A DNA stretch of 64,000 nucleotides from contig JASGIS010000001.1 in NCBI GenBank assembly GCA_047601745.1, positions 3,224,001 through 3,288,000 of the forward strand, in the 5' to 3' direction. This document shows, piece after piece, positions 49,835 through 57,723 of the stretch (positions within the stretch are counted from its first letter, which is position 1; the number at the start of each line of letters is the position of its first letter). Source of the stretch: JAKPAM01 sp047601745. Its GTDB lineage: Bacteria; Pseudomonadota; Gammaproteobacteria; Burkholderiales; Burkholderiaceae_E. The notes below the pieces were generated by a model. The model did not search any database. It was not told the origin of the DNA and saw only the letters and a program-made list of their open reading frames with translations. The position numbers were made by a program, and so were the translations under genes.

Positions 49835-50434
49835 ATGTCCGGACAACAGACGGATGAACAGTCCCGGCCGGCGAATGCGCAGGACAGCGCGTTCATCGAG
49901 GAGAAAGCGTTCCGGGCCCGAACGGTCCTGGTATTCGGCAGCGTCACGGACGCGCTGGCGTCCGATACCGTGCGCAAGCTGCTGGCGCTGGATGCCGAAT
50001 CGAACGCGCCCATCACGATGATCGTTTCGTCCCCCGGCGGTCATCTGGAATCGGGCGACGCGATCCACGACGTCGTGCGTTTCATCTCCTCGCCGGTCAA
50101 CATGGTCGGTACCGGATGGGTGGGCAGCGCCGCCACGCATCTGTACCTGGGCGCGCATCGCGAACGCCGTTTCTGCCTGCCCCAGACGCGCTTCCTGATC
50201 CACCAGCCCAGCAGCGGCGCCGGCGGACCCGCCAGTGACATGGCGATCCAGGCCCGCGAGATCATCAAGGCCCGCGAACGCATCGCCCAGGTCATCGCCC
50301 GCGAGACCGGCCAGCCGATCGAGCGGGTGCGCCGGGACATCGAGCGCGATTTGTGGATGTCGGCCGAGGAGGCCGTCGCTTATGGTCTGGCTTCGCGCAT
50401 CATCGCGCGACGCGAAGAACTGAGCATGGCCTGA
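49835..50434 (+). CDS. ClpP-family serine peptidase
   Basis: 199 residues. The ClpP triad is present: Ser98 (GWVGSAATHLYL), His123 (LIHQPSSG) and Asp172 (ERDLWMSAEEA). The motif SSPGGHLESGDAI replaces the usual NSPGG, and the sequence is divergent from housekeeping ClpP, so it is probably a second, specialised paralog. No Clp ATPase is nearby. It is divergent from the ECF sigma gene. Targets are unknown; coupling to the sigma factor is inference. Confidence 0.88.
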   Translation: MSGQQTDEQSRPANAQDSAFIEEKAFRARTVLVFGSVTDALASDTVRKLLALDAESNAPITMIVSSPGGHLESGDAIHDVVRFISSPVNMVGTGWVGSAATHLYLGAHRERRFCLPQTRFLIHQPSSGAGGPASDMAIQAREIIKARERIAQVIARETGQPIERVRRDIERDLWMSAEEAVAYGLASRIIARREELSMA

Positions 50435-50466
50435 GAGCCTCTGATGCTCCGGCTGCCGCCGGGTTG

Positions 50467-51951
50467 TCAGGCGCGTCGGGCGGTCATGAACAGGACCAGC
50501 GCGGCCACGAGTCCGAACGCGCCGGCAGCGATCGCCGCGCGGGAGAAACCCTGCGCGAACGCGGCGCGCAGCAGATGCGCGGACTGAGAGGCCGTCGCAT
50601 GCAATGCCTGCGGCAGTTCCCGCCGCTGCGCCGCCGCGACGGCCAATGCGGCCGGATCATCGGCGCCCGTTCCGGCGAAGGCGCGCGCCAGCGATGTCAC
50701 GGCACCGGTATTCATGACGCTGCCCAGCAGCGCGATACCGACGGCCATCCCGCTCTGGCGCAATGCGTTCATCGTCGCCGACGCCGCACCCGACCGCTCG
50801 CGCGGCGCGCTGGCCATCACGGCGGCCCCGGTCGCCGGCACGGCCAGGCCCAACGCGACGCCCAGCAGCGCGAAGCAGGCGGCGACGGCGCCGTAGGGCG
50901 TGGCCGGCGTGAACCGCGCCATGGACAGCATCGCCGATCCGAGCAGCAGGTAGCCGACGGTCATGACCGTTCGCATGCCGTAGCGCGCCGCCAGCTTGCC
51001 GAACAGCGGCGACACGATGAGCATCGCCACGAATACCGGCGCCATGCGCCAGCCGGCCTGCGTCGCCGTCCAGCCCTGGGCGTTCTGCAGGAACAGCGAG
51101 AACAGGAACAGGCTGGTGTAGCCGGTGAATCCGAGCACGAACGACGCGAAGTTGTAGACGCTGAAGTCATTGCCGCCGAACAGATCGAGCGGCAGCACCG
51201 GCCGCGCGACACGCCGTTCGACAACGATGAACAGCAGCAGCGTACCCGCGGCGGCCAGCAGGGCCAGCATCGTCGGCGCGGCCGTCCAGCCCGCCTGGCC
51301 CGCTTCGATCAGGCCATAAGTGAGCGCGGCCAGGAACGCGATGGACAGCACCTGCCCGATCGGATCGAGCGCGGCATGTTCGGGGTTGGCGCTTTCTTCG
51401 ACCGACCACAGGCCGAGCAGCACGGTCGCGATCCCCAGCGGCAGGTTGACCAGGAAGATGCTGGGCCAGCCCACCTGGTCGACCAGGTACCCGCCCAGCA
51501 GCGGCCCGAGGATCAGCGACACCGCACTGAACGACGCCCAGCCGCCGATGACGTGCGCGCGCGCCGAGGGATCGGGGAACGCGTGCGTCAGCAGGGAGAG
51601 CGCGCCGGGAATGACCAGCGCTCCGGCCACGCCCTGGAATGCGCAGCCAGCGATCAGAACGGGCAGCGAAGGCGCTGCCGCGCAGGCGACCGAAGCGAGC
51701 GTGAAGAGCGCGACGCCGCCCAGCCAGGTTCTCTTGCGTCCATAGCGGTCCGCCAGCGGTCCCGCGGAAAGCATGAATGCGGACAGGCACAACGCATAGG
51801 CGCCCACGATCCATTGCAGGCCGGCCAGGCTCGCGCCGAGATCGGTCTGGATCGCCGGCAGCGCGACGCTGACGATGCTGATCGCCAGCGATGCCATGAA
51901 AGTGCCCAGGTACACGGTGGCGACGGCGAAACGGCGACGGGAGGCGGTCAT
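50467..51951 (-). CDS. MFS drug/proton antiporter, DHA2 (EmrB/QacA) family
   Basis: 494 residues with about 14 membrane segments. The loop 2-3 motif LADRYGRKRTWLGG and the antiporter motif C region (ASFSAVSLILGPLLGGYL) identify it as a DHA2-type drug exporter. It lies 73 bp downstream of the TetR gene in the same direction. No HlyD-like periplasmic adaptor is adjacent, so it probably works alone in the inner membrane. Induction by a TetR ligand is expected. Confidence 0.92.
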   Translation of the reverse strand: MTASRRRFAVATVYLGTFMASLAISIVSVALPAIQTDLGASLAGLQWIVGAYALCLSAFMLSAGPLADRYGRKRTWLGGVALFTLASVACAAAPSLPVLIAGCAFQGVAGALVIPGALSLLTHAFPDPSARAHVIGGWASFSAVSLILGPLLGGYLVDQVGWPSIFLVNLPLGIATVLLGLWSVEESANPEHAALDPIGQVLSIAFLAALTYGLIEAGQAGWTAAPTMLALLAAAGTLLLFIVVERRVARPVLPLDLFGGNDFSVYNFASFVLGFTGYTSLFLFSLFLQNAQGWTATQAGWRMAPVFVAMLIVSPLFGKLAARYGMRTVMTVGYLLLGSAMLSMARFTPATPYGAVAACFALLGVALGLAVPATGAAVMASAPRERSGAASATMNALRQSGMAVGIALLGSVMNTGAVTSLARAFAGTGADDPAALAVAAAQRRELPQALHATASQSAHLLRAAFAQGFSRAAIAAGAFGLVAALVLFMTARRA

Positions 51952-52024
51952 CGAAGGAAGGTGTTCCGAGAGTTCCGGAAGAAGGGGGGGCGTAGGGATG
52001 CAGGTCGAGGACGGCCGGCGACCT

Positions 52025-52696
52025 TCATGGCCGTTCGGCGTCCCGGGCCGGCTCGGCCGATCCCAGCGCGCGGGTGAATGTCCGCACCAGCAGGCGAACG
52101 AGCGGTGCGCGACGTTCGGCCGTGCCGTGCGCCACCGCGTCGTCGGCGAGGCCGTGCATCGAATGGAACATCATGACCGCCAGTCCGCGCGCGTCGGATA
52201 CCTGCCACGCGCCGGCTCGAGCGCCCGCGCGCAGCAGTTCGGCGAGCTGCGTGATGACCGGGTTGCGCATCATGAATCCGCGGTCGTCGGGGCGCACGTC
52301 GTGGAACAGCATGTCGTGCAACATCACCTGTTCCAGCAAGCCGTCGAGCGAGGTCTTGCACCAGTTGCGCAGGCGTGCATTCCAGTCGTCCGGCCGGCAG
52401 CGCGCCATCGCCTGTTCGATGCGTTCGCAATACGTCTGCATGAAGCGCTGCTGCAGCGCATCGAGCATCGCGTCGCGGGACGTGAAGTACAGGTAGAACG
52501 TGCCCTTGGCGACCTGGGCGGCGCCGGCGATGTCCTCCACGCTGGTGGCGGCCACGCCCTTGCTCAGGAACAGGGCTTCGGCCGCGTCCATCAACGCGGC
52601 GCGCCGGGTCTGCGGCGAACGGGTGCGGCGACGCGGCGGCGGATCGTCGCCGGCGACGGCGTCCGCGGTCGTCTTGGTGCGGGTCCGCGTCGTCAT
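52025..52696 (-). CDS. TetR-family transcriptional repressor
   Basis: 223 residues. After a Thr/Arg-rich start, the N-terminal helix-turn-helix is ALMDAAEALFLSKGVAATSVEDIAGAAQVAKGTFYLYFTSRDAML, a standard TetR/AcrR pattern. The C-terminal ligand domain is variable. ATG 52696 is preferred. The perfect palindrome TGACCG-T-CGGTCA lies 127 bp upstream (52823-52835). It is the first gene of a two-gene unit with the MFS exporter, which it probably represses. Confidence 0.92.
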   Translation of the reverse strand: MTTRTRTKTTADAVAGDDPPPRRRTRSPQTRRAALMDAAEALFLSKGVAATSVEDIAGAAQVAKGTFYLYFTSRDAMLDALQQRFMQTYCERIEQAMARCRPDDWNARLRNWCKTSLDGLLEQVMLHDMLFHDVRPDDRGFMMRNPVITQLAELLRAGARAGAWQVSDARGLAVMMFHSMHGLADDAVAHGTAERRAPLVRLLVRTFTRALGSAEPARDAERP

Positions 52697-52822
52697 GCCG
52701 CCGCCGGCACGGCGAACGGTTCTTCGGTGTCCGTCCTGCCTGCGCACATCGAGAGACCGCGTTGCATCCGCTCGCTCCAACCGGGCATGGACGCGCCAGC
52801 GCGGGTTCCATGCAATCGTTAA

Positions 52823-52835
52823 TGACCGTCGGTCA
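52823..52835. promoter_or_regulatory. TetR operator
   Basis: TGACCG-T-CGGTCA, a perfect palindrome of the TGACCGNCGGTCA type used by many AcrR/TetR repressors, located in the promoter region of the TetR-MFS unit. The remainder of 52697-52971 contains no gene; a hairpin at 52931-52950 may terminate the small minus-strand gene that ends at 52972. Confidence 0.75.
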
Positions 52836-52971
52836 GTATAGAGCGGAAAGCCGCCGTCCGGCGAAGCAACCATGCTGCCGCCCCGACCATCCATCCCTGT
52901 CGTCGAGGCCGTGCCGCGTCATCGGCTCGCCCCGGGCGCCTGGCGCCGGGTCCCGTCGAGTTTCGCCGGTT

Positions 52972-53373
52972 TCAGGCCGCGGTCAGTTGCCCGACGCAGG
53001 CCCGAGCCTCGTCGGCCGAGCAGGCCACGCGAACCGGCACCCGGTAGGCCTTTTCCAACGGCTCCAGCATCGCCTGCAGCGCGGGCAGCGCGGCGGCGTC
53101 ATCGCACATCAGCACCATGCCGCGGCAGAACCTGCCGAAGGCTTCGCGGTGCGCCTTGAGCCACAGCACGGTCTTCTTGCGGCCGTCGGGGTCGCCTTGT
53201 CTGCCAGGGTCGGGCAGGCGTTCGTAGACGAGCACGAAAACCTGCTCGGCCTGCATCAGCGCTTCCATGTCGGCCAGCCACTGATCGATCTGCGCGGCGG
53301 ACGACGGAAAGTCGCGCACGCGCGCCACGGGCAGCGCGGACGTGTCCAGGAACTGGGTCAGACCGGTCAACAT
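52972..53373 (-). CDS. Hypothetical protein with an upstream Fur box
   Basis: 133 residues, cytoplasmic, no signal or membrane segment. It has recognisable helical stretches (QIDQWLADMEALMQAEQVFVLVYERLP and KKTVLWLKAHREAFGRFCRGMVL) and two late cysteines (ACSADEARACV). I recognise no family. ATG 53373 has GAGG five bases upstream; ATG 53403 is an alternative without a ribosome site. A good Fur box at 53415-53434 suggests iron repression, so a role in iron uptake or siderophore use is possible but unproven. Confidence 0.65.
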   Translation of the reverse strand: MLTGLTQFLDTSALPVARVRDFPSSAAQIDQWLADMEALMQAEQVFVLVYERLPDPGRQGDPDGRKKTVLWLKAHREAFGRFCRGMVLMCDDAAALPALQAMLEPLEKAYRVPVRVACSADEARACVGQLTAA

Positions 53374-53414
53374 GCACCTCGTCGCGTGAATTCCGACACC
53401 CATTGTAGATGATT

Positions 53415-53434
53415 AGATGAGAATTATTCTTGAA
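53415..53434. promoter_or_regulatory. Fur box
   Basis: AGATGAGAATTATTCTTGAA contains the 7-1-7 arrangement TGAGAAT-T-ATTCTTG, matching the Fur consensus TGATAAT-N-ATTATCA at most positions. It is strikingly AT-rich against the background and lies 42-61 bp before the small hypothetical gene start. Confidence 0.65.
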
Positions 53435-53457
53435 TACCTTCGGAACTCCCGTGGGGA

Positions 53458-54630
53458 TCAGAGCGTCGACAGCGCGGTGACGGCCTCGCGCGCCACCACG
53501 GTGGGCGACGACTGCAGCAGGCGTTCGAGCAGGCGCGGCAGTTCGAAGACCGCGCGGTTGTCGATGCGCGCCACCGCGGCACGGTAGTCGGCGAGGTGCT
53601 GCAGCATTCGCGCCGTCGCGGGCTGCAGTTCGCTCCATGAACGCAGCACCCGGCCCAGACCGTGTTCCAGCACCCATTCGGTGTTGTAACGCTCCTGCGG
53701 CAGCGTGTGCCGGTTGCGCAGCGTGATCACCGGCAGGCCCAGCCGTATCGCCTCGCTGAGGCAGCCCGGGCCGGGCTTGCCGATGAATAGGTCGCCCAGT
53801 TGCAGGTGGCGATGGACCTCGGTCGTGAAGCCGATCACCGCGCGCGGCGCAGGGGCGCTGCGCGCCTTCAGGCGCCTGGCCAGGTCGTAGTTGTGGCCGC
53901 ACATCAGCACCAGTTGCAACTCGGGCAGTTCGCGCTCGATCCGCAGCATCTGGTCGGAGCCCTGGCCGCCGAACATCACCACCGCCGTCGGCCGGCCGGG
54001 CAGCAGTCCGAGGCGCGCGCGCTCCAGCTCGCGGTCGATGGCGAGCGGCGAATAGAAGTCCGGGTGCAGGACCATGCCGCTGGTGCGATGGATGCGCTGC
54101 GGGTCCAGCCCCTGGGCGAGCGCCTGCGCCGCCGCACGCTCGCTGCCGCAGACGAGCTGCTGCTCGACTTCGGGTTCGATCCAGAAATGCGGCGGCAGGT
54201 CCGCCAGGTCGGTCATCACGGTGACGAAGGGCACGCCCGGCAGTGCCCGCTCCACGGCCTTGCCGATCGCCCGATTGAAGTTCGGCACCAGTGACACCAC
54301 CATCGCCGGCCGCGTGCGGCGCCAGTGGGCTTCGAACCGACGCACCAGCCAGCCGTGGCCCAGCGCCAGCAGCGCCTGCAGCGCCCGCAGTTGGGCGCCC
54401 ATGCCGAAGGTCCTGCCGCGCGCCAGCGCCTGGTTGTACAGATGCTCGGGCGGGCGGCCGGTCAGGCGCTGCACGCGCGCGTCCGGATCGAGCAGCGACA
54501 TCAGGTCGACGCGCCGAACCTGCCACGGGCGGCACTGCTCGCGCATCACTTCCTGCAGTGCCAGCGCGGTGGCGCGATGGCCGCCGCCGGCCTCGATGTA
54601 CAGCAGTTCGATGGTCGTGTGAGCTTTCAT
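53458..54630 (-). CDS. MGDG-synthase/MurG-like GT-B glycosyltransferase
   Basis: 390 residues with the diacylglycerol-glycosyltransferase (MGDG synthase) N-terminal pattern YIEAGGGHRATALALQEVM, and the C-terminal nucleotide-sugar site FGGQGSDQM, GFTTEVHRHLQLGDLFIGKPGPGCLSEAIRLGLPVI. This is the MurG/UgtP-type fold. It would transfer glucose or galactose to a lipid acceptor at the inner membrane. It is divergent from the amidohydrolase operon (337 bp between starts) and ends 84 bp before the Fur-box gene. Confidence 0.88.
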   Translation of the reverse strand: MKAHTTIELLYIEAGGGHRATALALQEVMREQCRPWQVRRVDLMSLLDPDARVQRLTGRPPEHLYNQALARGRTFGMGAQLRALQALLALGHGWLVRRFEAHWRRTRPAMVVSLVPNFNRAIGKAVERALPGVPFVTVMTDLADLPPHFWIEPEVEQQLVCGSERAAAQALAQGLDPQRIHRTSGMVLHPDFYSPLAIDRELERARLGLLPGRPTAVVMFGGQGSDQMLRIERELPELQLVLMCGHNYDLARRLKARSAPAPRAVIGFTTEVHRHLQLGDLFIGKPGPGCLSEAIRLGLPVITLRNRHTLPQERYNTEWVLEHGLGRVLRSWSELQPATARMLQHLADYRAAVARIDNRAVFELPRLLERLLQSSPTVVAREAVTALSTL

Positions 54631-54787
54631 CCGGTGCAATGTTCGGCGGCGCATGTGTCGGCCGGATGACGGCGGCGGACGCGGAACGATCGGCGGCATG
54701 ATCCGGTCGCCCGCAGCGCTTCGGGTAGCGCCAGGCGGCGCACGCGCGCGCACCGCCTCGAACCTCGAAGCGCGCCCGGCCCGCGCC

Positions 54788-54860
54788 GCGTGTCCGATTC
54801 CTACCCGGACGGCGTCGCAAACAGACGAGTCGCGCGCCGGGCAGGCGATATTCTGGACGT
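54788..54860 (+). ncRNA. Candidate structured mRNA leader, copy B
   Basis: Matches 1561-1633 (minus strand) at 68 of 73 positions without a gap. It can form the same closing helix (GTGTCC with GGACGT), a perfect CCCGG/CCGGG second helix and the CGTC-GCAAACA-GACG hairpin. It is followed by AAAGGAG and lies 107 nt before the amidohydrolase ATG, within the 337-bp gap 54631-54967 that otherwise holds no gene. It is the probable leader of the amidohydrolase-CobW-soxBDAG operon. Confidence 0.55.
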
Positions 54861-54967
54861 CGAAAGGAGTGCCGATCATCTCGCCCGCGTCCAGAACGTC
54901 CGCGGCAGCGCGAGGGTCGGCAGCGCCCGATGCGGCGCACGAAGCCCGGCGCAGGAACGAGGAAACC

Positions 54968-56623
54968 ATGAGCCACGTAACGGTCTACAAAGCGCGCAAA
55001 GTGATCACGATGGATGCCGGCAGGCCGGTCACGCAGGCGGTGGCCGTGATGGACGGGCGCGTGCTGTCGACGGGCACCGTCGAATCGATGCGGCCCTGGC
55101 TCGATCGCCATCCGTACACGATCGACGAGACCTTCGCGAACCACGTGATCGTGCCCGGTCTGATCGATCCGCATACCCACTTCCTGAACTCGGCGGGGTT
55201 CCTGGCGCTCCACTACATCGGTCCGATCGAATCGCCCGGCCCGCACGGCATCAACCCGCCGCTGACGACGCGCGAAGCGGTGATCGCCAAGATGAAGTCG
55301 ATCGACGCGTCCGAACCGGATCCGAAGACGCCGATGCTGGTCTGGGGCCTGGATCCGGCCGCGCAGGGCGGGCACCTGCATCGTGACGAGCTCGACGGCA
55401 TCTCGAAGGTCCGGCCGATCTTCGTGATCTCGTACGCGCCGCACTTCAGCTACCTGAACAGCGCGGCGCTCGAGTACAGCAAGGTGCCGGACGACACGAA
55501 CGTGCACGGCGTGCGCCGCTATCCGGACGGCCGGTTGAACGGCCAGTTCGTCGAGCTGGAAGCCAATCGGGTGTCGTTGGGCAGCATGCGTTCGGTGATC
55601 GCCAATCTCAGCGGTGCCGAGGGGATCCGCCGGATGGGCCGGGTCGCGCACGCCGCCGGCGTCACGACGACCGCCGAGATGCTGTTCGGCAGGAGCGGTT
55701 TCGAAAGCGAGTGGAAGCTGCACGCCGAGGCCGTCGACGACGATTTTCCTTTGCGCATGGCGCTCGTGCCGCTGGAGTTCGCGCTGCACGGCAAGCACGG
55801 CGACGGCACGGCGGATTTCCTGCAAAGCGCGATGTCGCGCAATACCGACAAGCTGTTCCTGCACGGCGTGAAGTTCCTGTCCGACGGTTCTTACCCGGCG
55901 ATGTCGTCGCGCGTGACCTTCCCCGGCTACATCGACGGGACCAACGGCATTCGCAACGACGTGCCCTGGGACCAGTTGCACGAGCGGATGCTCCAGTTCT
56001 GGAAGAAGGGGATCCAGATCCATTGCCACGCCAACGGTGACGAGGCCATCGACGCCTCGCTCGACGCGCTGGAGCGGCTGCAGCGCCTGCATCCGAGTTT
56101 CGACCATCGTTTCACGATCGAGCACTACTGCATCAGTCGGCCCGATCAGGCGCGCCGGCTGAAGGCGCTCGGCGGACTGGCGAGCGTCAACAACTACTTC
56201 GTGCACTACCGGAGCCAGTTGCATTCGCGCGAGGGGTTCGGTCCGGACCGCTCGGAAGCGGTGGCGCGGCTCGGATCGCTGGAGCGCGAAGGCGTGATCT
56301 TCGCGCTGCACTCCGACTACTCGCTGGTGCTCGTGCCGCTGCACCCGCTGACCGCGGCCTGGGCGGCGGTCAATCGCGTCGCGCTCGACGGCAAGACCGT
56401 CCAGGCGCCGGACGAGCGGATCAGCGTCGAGCGGGCGATGCGCGCGATCACTATCGACGCCGCCCACGTGCTGGGCCTCGATCGAAAACTGGGCAGCATC
56501 GAAACCGGCAAGTTCGCCGATTTCACGATCCTCGAACAGGACCCGTTCGACATCGAGCCGATGGCGATCAAGGACATTCCGATCTGGGGAACCGTGCTCG
56601 GCGGACGCCTGCAGCCCAGGTGA
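54968..56623 (+). CDS. Amidohydrolase family 3 (YtcJ-like) metal-dependent hydrolase
   Basis: 551 residues. Metal ligands are seen in GLIDPHTHF (HxH), HCHANGDEAID, IEHYCISRP and FALHSDY, the amidohydrolase-superfamily set; the C-terminal FADFTILEQDPFDIEP is typical of the YtcJ branch. It would hydrolyse an amide, ring amide or N-formyl group. The ATG at 54968 follows AGGAAACC. It is the first gene of an operon with a CobW GTPase (49 bp) and soxBDAG and lies downstream of the 73-nt leader shared with the distant amidase. The substrate is unknown; release of sarcosine or another N-methyl amino acid is plausible. Confidence 0.9.
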   Translation: MSHVTVYKARKVITMDAGRPVTQAVAVMDGRVLSTGTVESMRPWLDRHPYTIDETFANHVIVPGLIDPHTHFLNSAGFLALHYIGPIESPGPHGINPPLTTREAVIAKMKSIDASEPDPKTPMLVWGLDPAAQGGHLHRDELDGISKVRPIFVISYAPHFSYLNSAALEYSKVPDDTNVHGVRRYPDGRLNGQFVELEANRVSLGSMRSVIANLSGAEGIRRMGRVAHAAGVTTTAEMLFGRSGFESEWKLHAEAVDDDFPLRMALVPLEFALHGKHGDGTADFLQSAMSRNTDKLFLHGVKFLSDGSYPAMSSRVTFPGYIDGTNGIRNDVPWDQLHERMLQFWKKGIQIHCHANGDEAIDASLDALERLQRLHPSFDHRFTIEHYCISRPDQARRLKALGGLASVNNYFVHYRSQLHSREGFGPDRSEAVARLGSLEREGVIFALHSDYSLVLVPLHPLTAAWAAVNRVALDGKTVQAPDERISVERAMRAITIDAAHVLGLDRKLGSIETGKFADFTILEQDPFDIEPMAIKDIPIWGTVLGGRLQPR

Positions 56624-56672
56624 CGAGGCGCGGCCGGTTCCGGTTCGACCCCGCAGCGAGCGAAAGAACGCG

Positions 56673-57701
56673 ATGAACAGATACGACATGAGGGCCCTGG
56701 CGCCCGCCGGCGGCTTCGCGATGCTCGCGGGCCTGATGGAAGCCGCGCAGATCATCCCCGAACGATTGCGCGCGCCCGACGGTTCGCTGCCGTTGACGGT
56801 CCTTTCCGGGTTTCTCGGTTCCGGCAAGACGACCCTCGTCAATCGCCTGCTGGCCGAACCGGGCGGGCTGCGGCTGGTCGTCCTCGTCAACGACTTCGGC
56901 AGTCTGGACATCGACGCGAGCCTGATCCGGTCCCGCGATGCCGACAAGATCAGCCTGGCCAACGGCTGCGCGTGCTGCACGGTGGCCGGCGATCTGACGC
57001 GGGCGCTGGTGGATCTGGCCCAATCGCCGGAACCGCCGGACGCCGTCCTGCTGGAGGCCAGCGGTATCGCCGATCCGCGCGGCATCGCGCAGGTCGCGCT
57101 GGCCAACCCGGCGATGCGCCTCGACGGCGTCGTCACGGTCATCGATGCCGAGAGCATTCGCGAGCAATGCGCCGATGCCGGGATCGCGCCGCTGCTGCGC
57201 TCGCAGATCGCCGCTGCCGACATTCTCGTCCTCAACAAGATGGACCTGGCCGAGGCCGTCGCCGACGACGTGCGCGCCGCGGTCCGGCAACTGGCCGACG
57301 GCCGCCCGGTCATCGAGACGGCGCAATCGGACGTGCCGGCCGACATCGTCTTCGGCCTCGACGGCGCGGCCTGCTTCGATGGCCGTCCGGTCGGCGAGCG
57401 CCACGACGCGCGCGCTTTCGAGAGCTGGAACCTGAGCTGGAAAGACCCGTTGCCGGGCGCCGAGTTCCGCGCCGCGCTGTCCGATCTGCCGGCCGACGTG
57501 CTGCGCGCCAAGGGCATCCTGAGGTTCGACGACGAAGCGCGTCCGACGGTGTTCCAGCGGGCCGGACGCCGATGGTCGTTCCAGCCGGCCGACGACGACG
57601 CGGCGCGCGCGAGCGATTCGCGGCTGGTCGTGATCGGGCTGGCGGCCGATGCCGGCCGCATCGGGCCGCATATCGAGGCGCTTCGTTCCCGCTCGGGATG
57701 A
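56673..57701 (+). CDS. CobW/COG0523-family GTPase, putative metallochaperone
   Basis: 342 residues. Walker A GFLGSGKT (46-53), the metal-binding CxCC motif in NGCACCTV (99-102), LLEASGIADPRG as Walker B region and the guanine-specificity NKMD are all present. COG0523 proteins deliver zinc, cobalt or iron to partner enzymes, and some accompany nitrile hydratase or amidohydrolases. The placement between a metal-dependent amidohydrolase and sarcosine oxidase suggests metal delivery to the amidohydrolase. The first 35 residues precede the usual start. Confidence 0.9.
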   Translation: MNRYDMRALAPAGGFAMLAGLMEAAQIIPERLRAPDGSLPLTVLSGFLGSGKTTLVNRLLAEPGGLRLVVLVNDFGSLDIDASLIRSRDADKISLANGCACCTVAGDLTRALVDLAQSPEPPDAVLLEASGIADPRGIAQVALANPAMRLDGVVTVIDAESIREQCADAGIAPLLRSQIAAADILVLNKMDLAEAVADDVRAAVRQLADGRPVIETAQSDVPADIVFGLDGAACFDGRPVGERHDARAFESWNLSWKDPLPGAEFRAALSDLPADVLRAKGILRFDDEARPTVFQRAGRRWSFQPADDDAARASDSRLVVIGLAADAGRIGPHIEALRSRSG

Positions 57702-57723
57702 CGTCGGCATTCGAGGAGATCGC

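Noticed and set aside
53373..53403. Start of the Fur-box gene at ATG 53403
   Set aside because: No ribosome-binding sequence precedes it, whereas ATG 53373 has GAGG at a proper distance.
54788..54860. Naming the 73-nt leader as a known riboswitch class such as guanidine, glycine or xanthine (NMT1)
   Set aside because: I could not match its conserved strands to any class by memory with confidence; it needs a covariance-model search.
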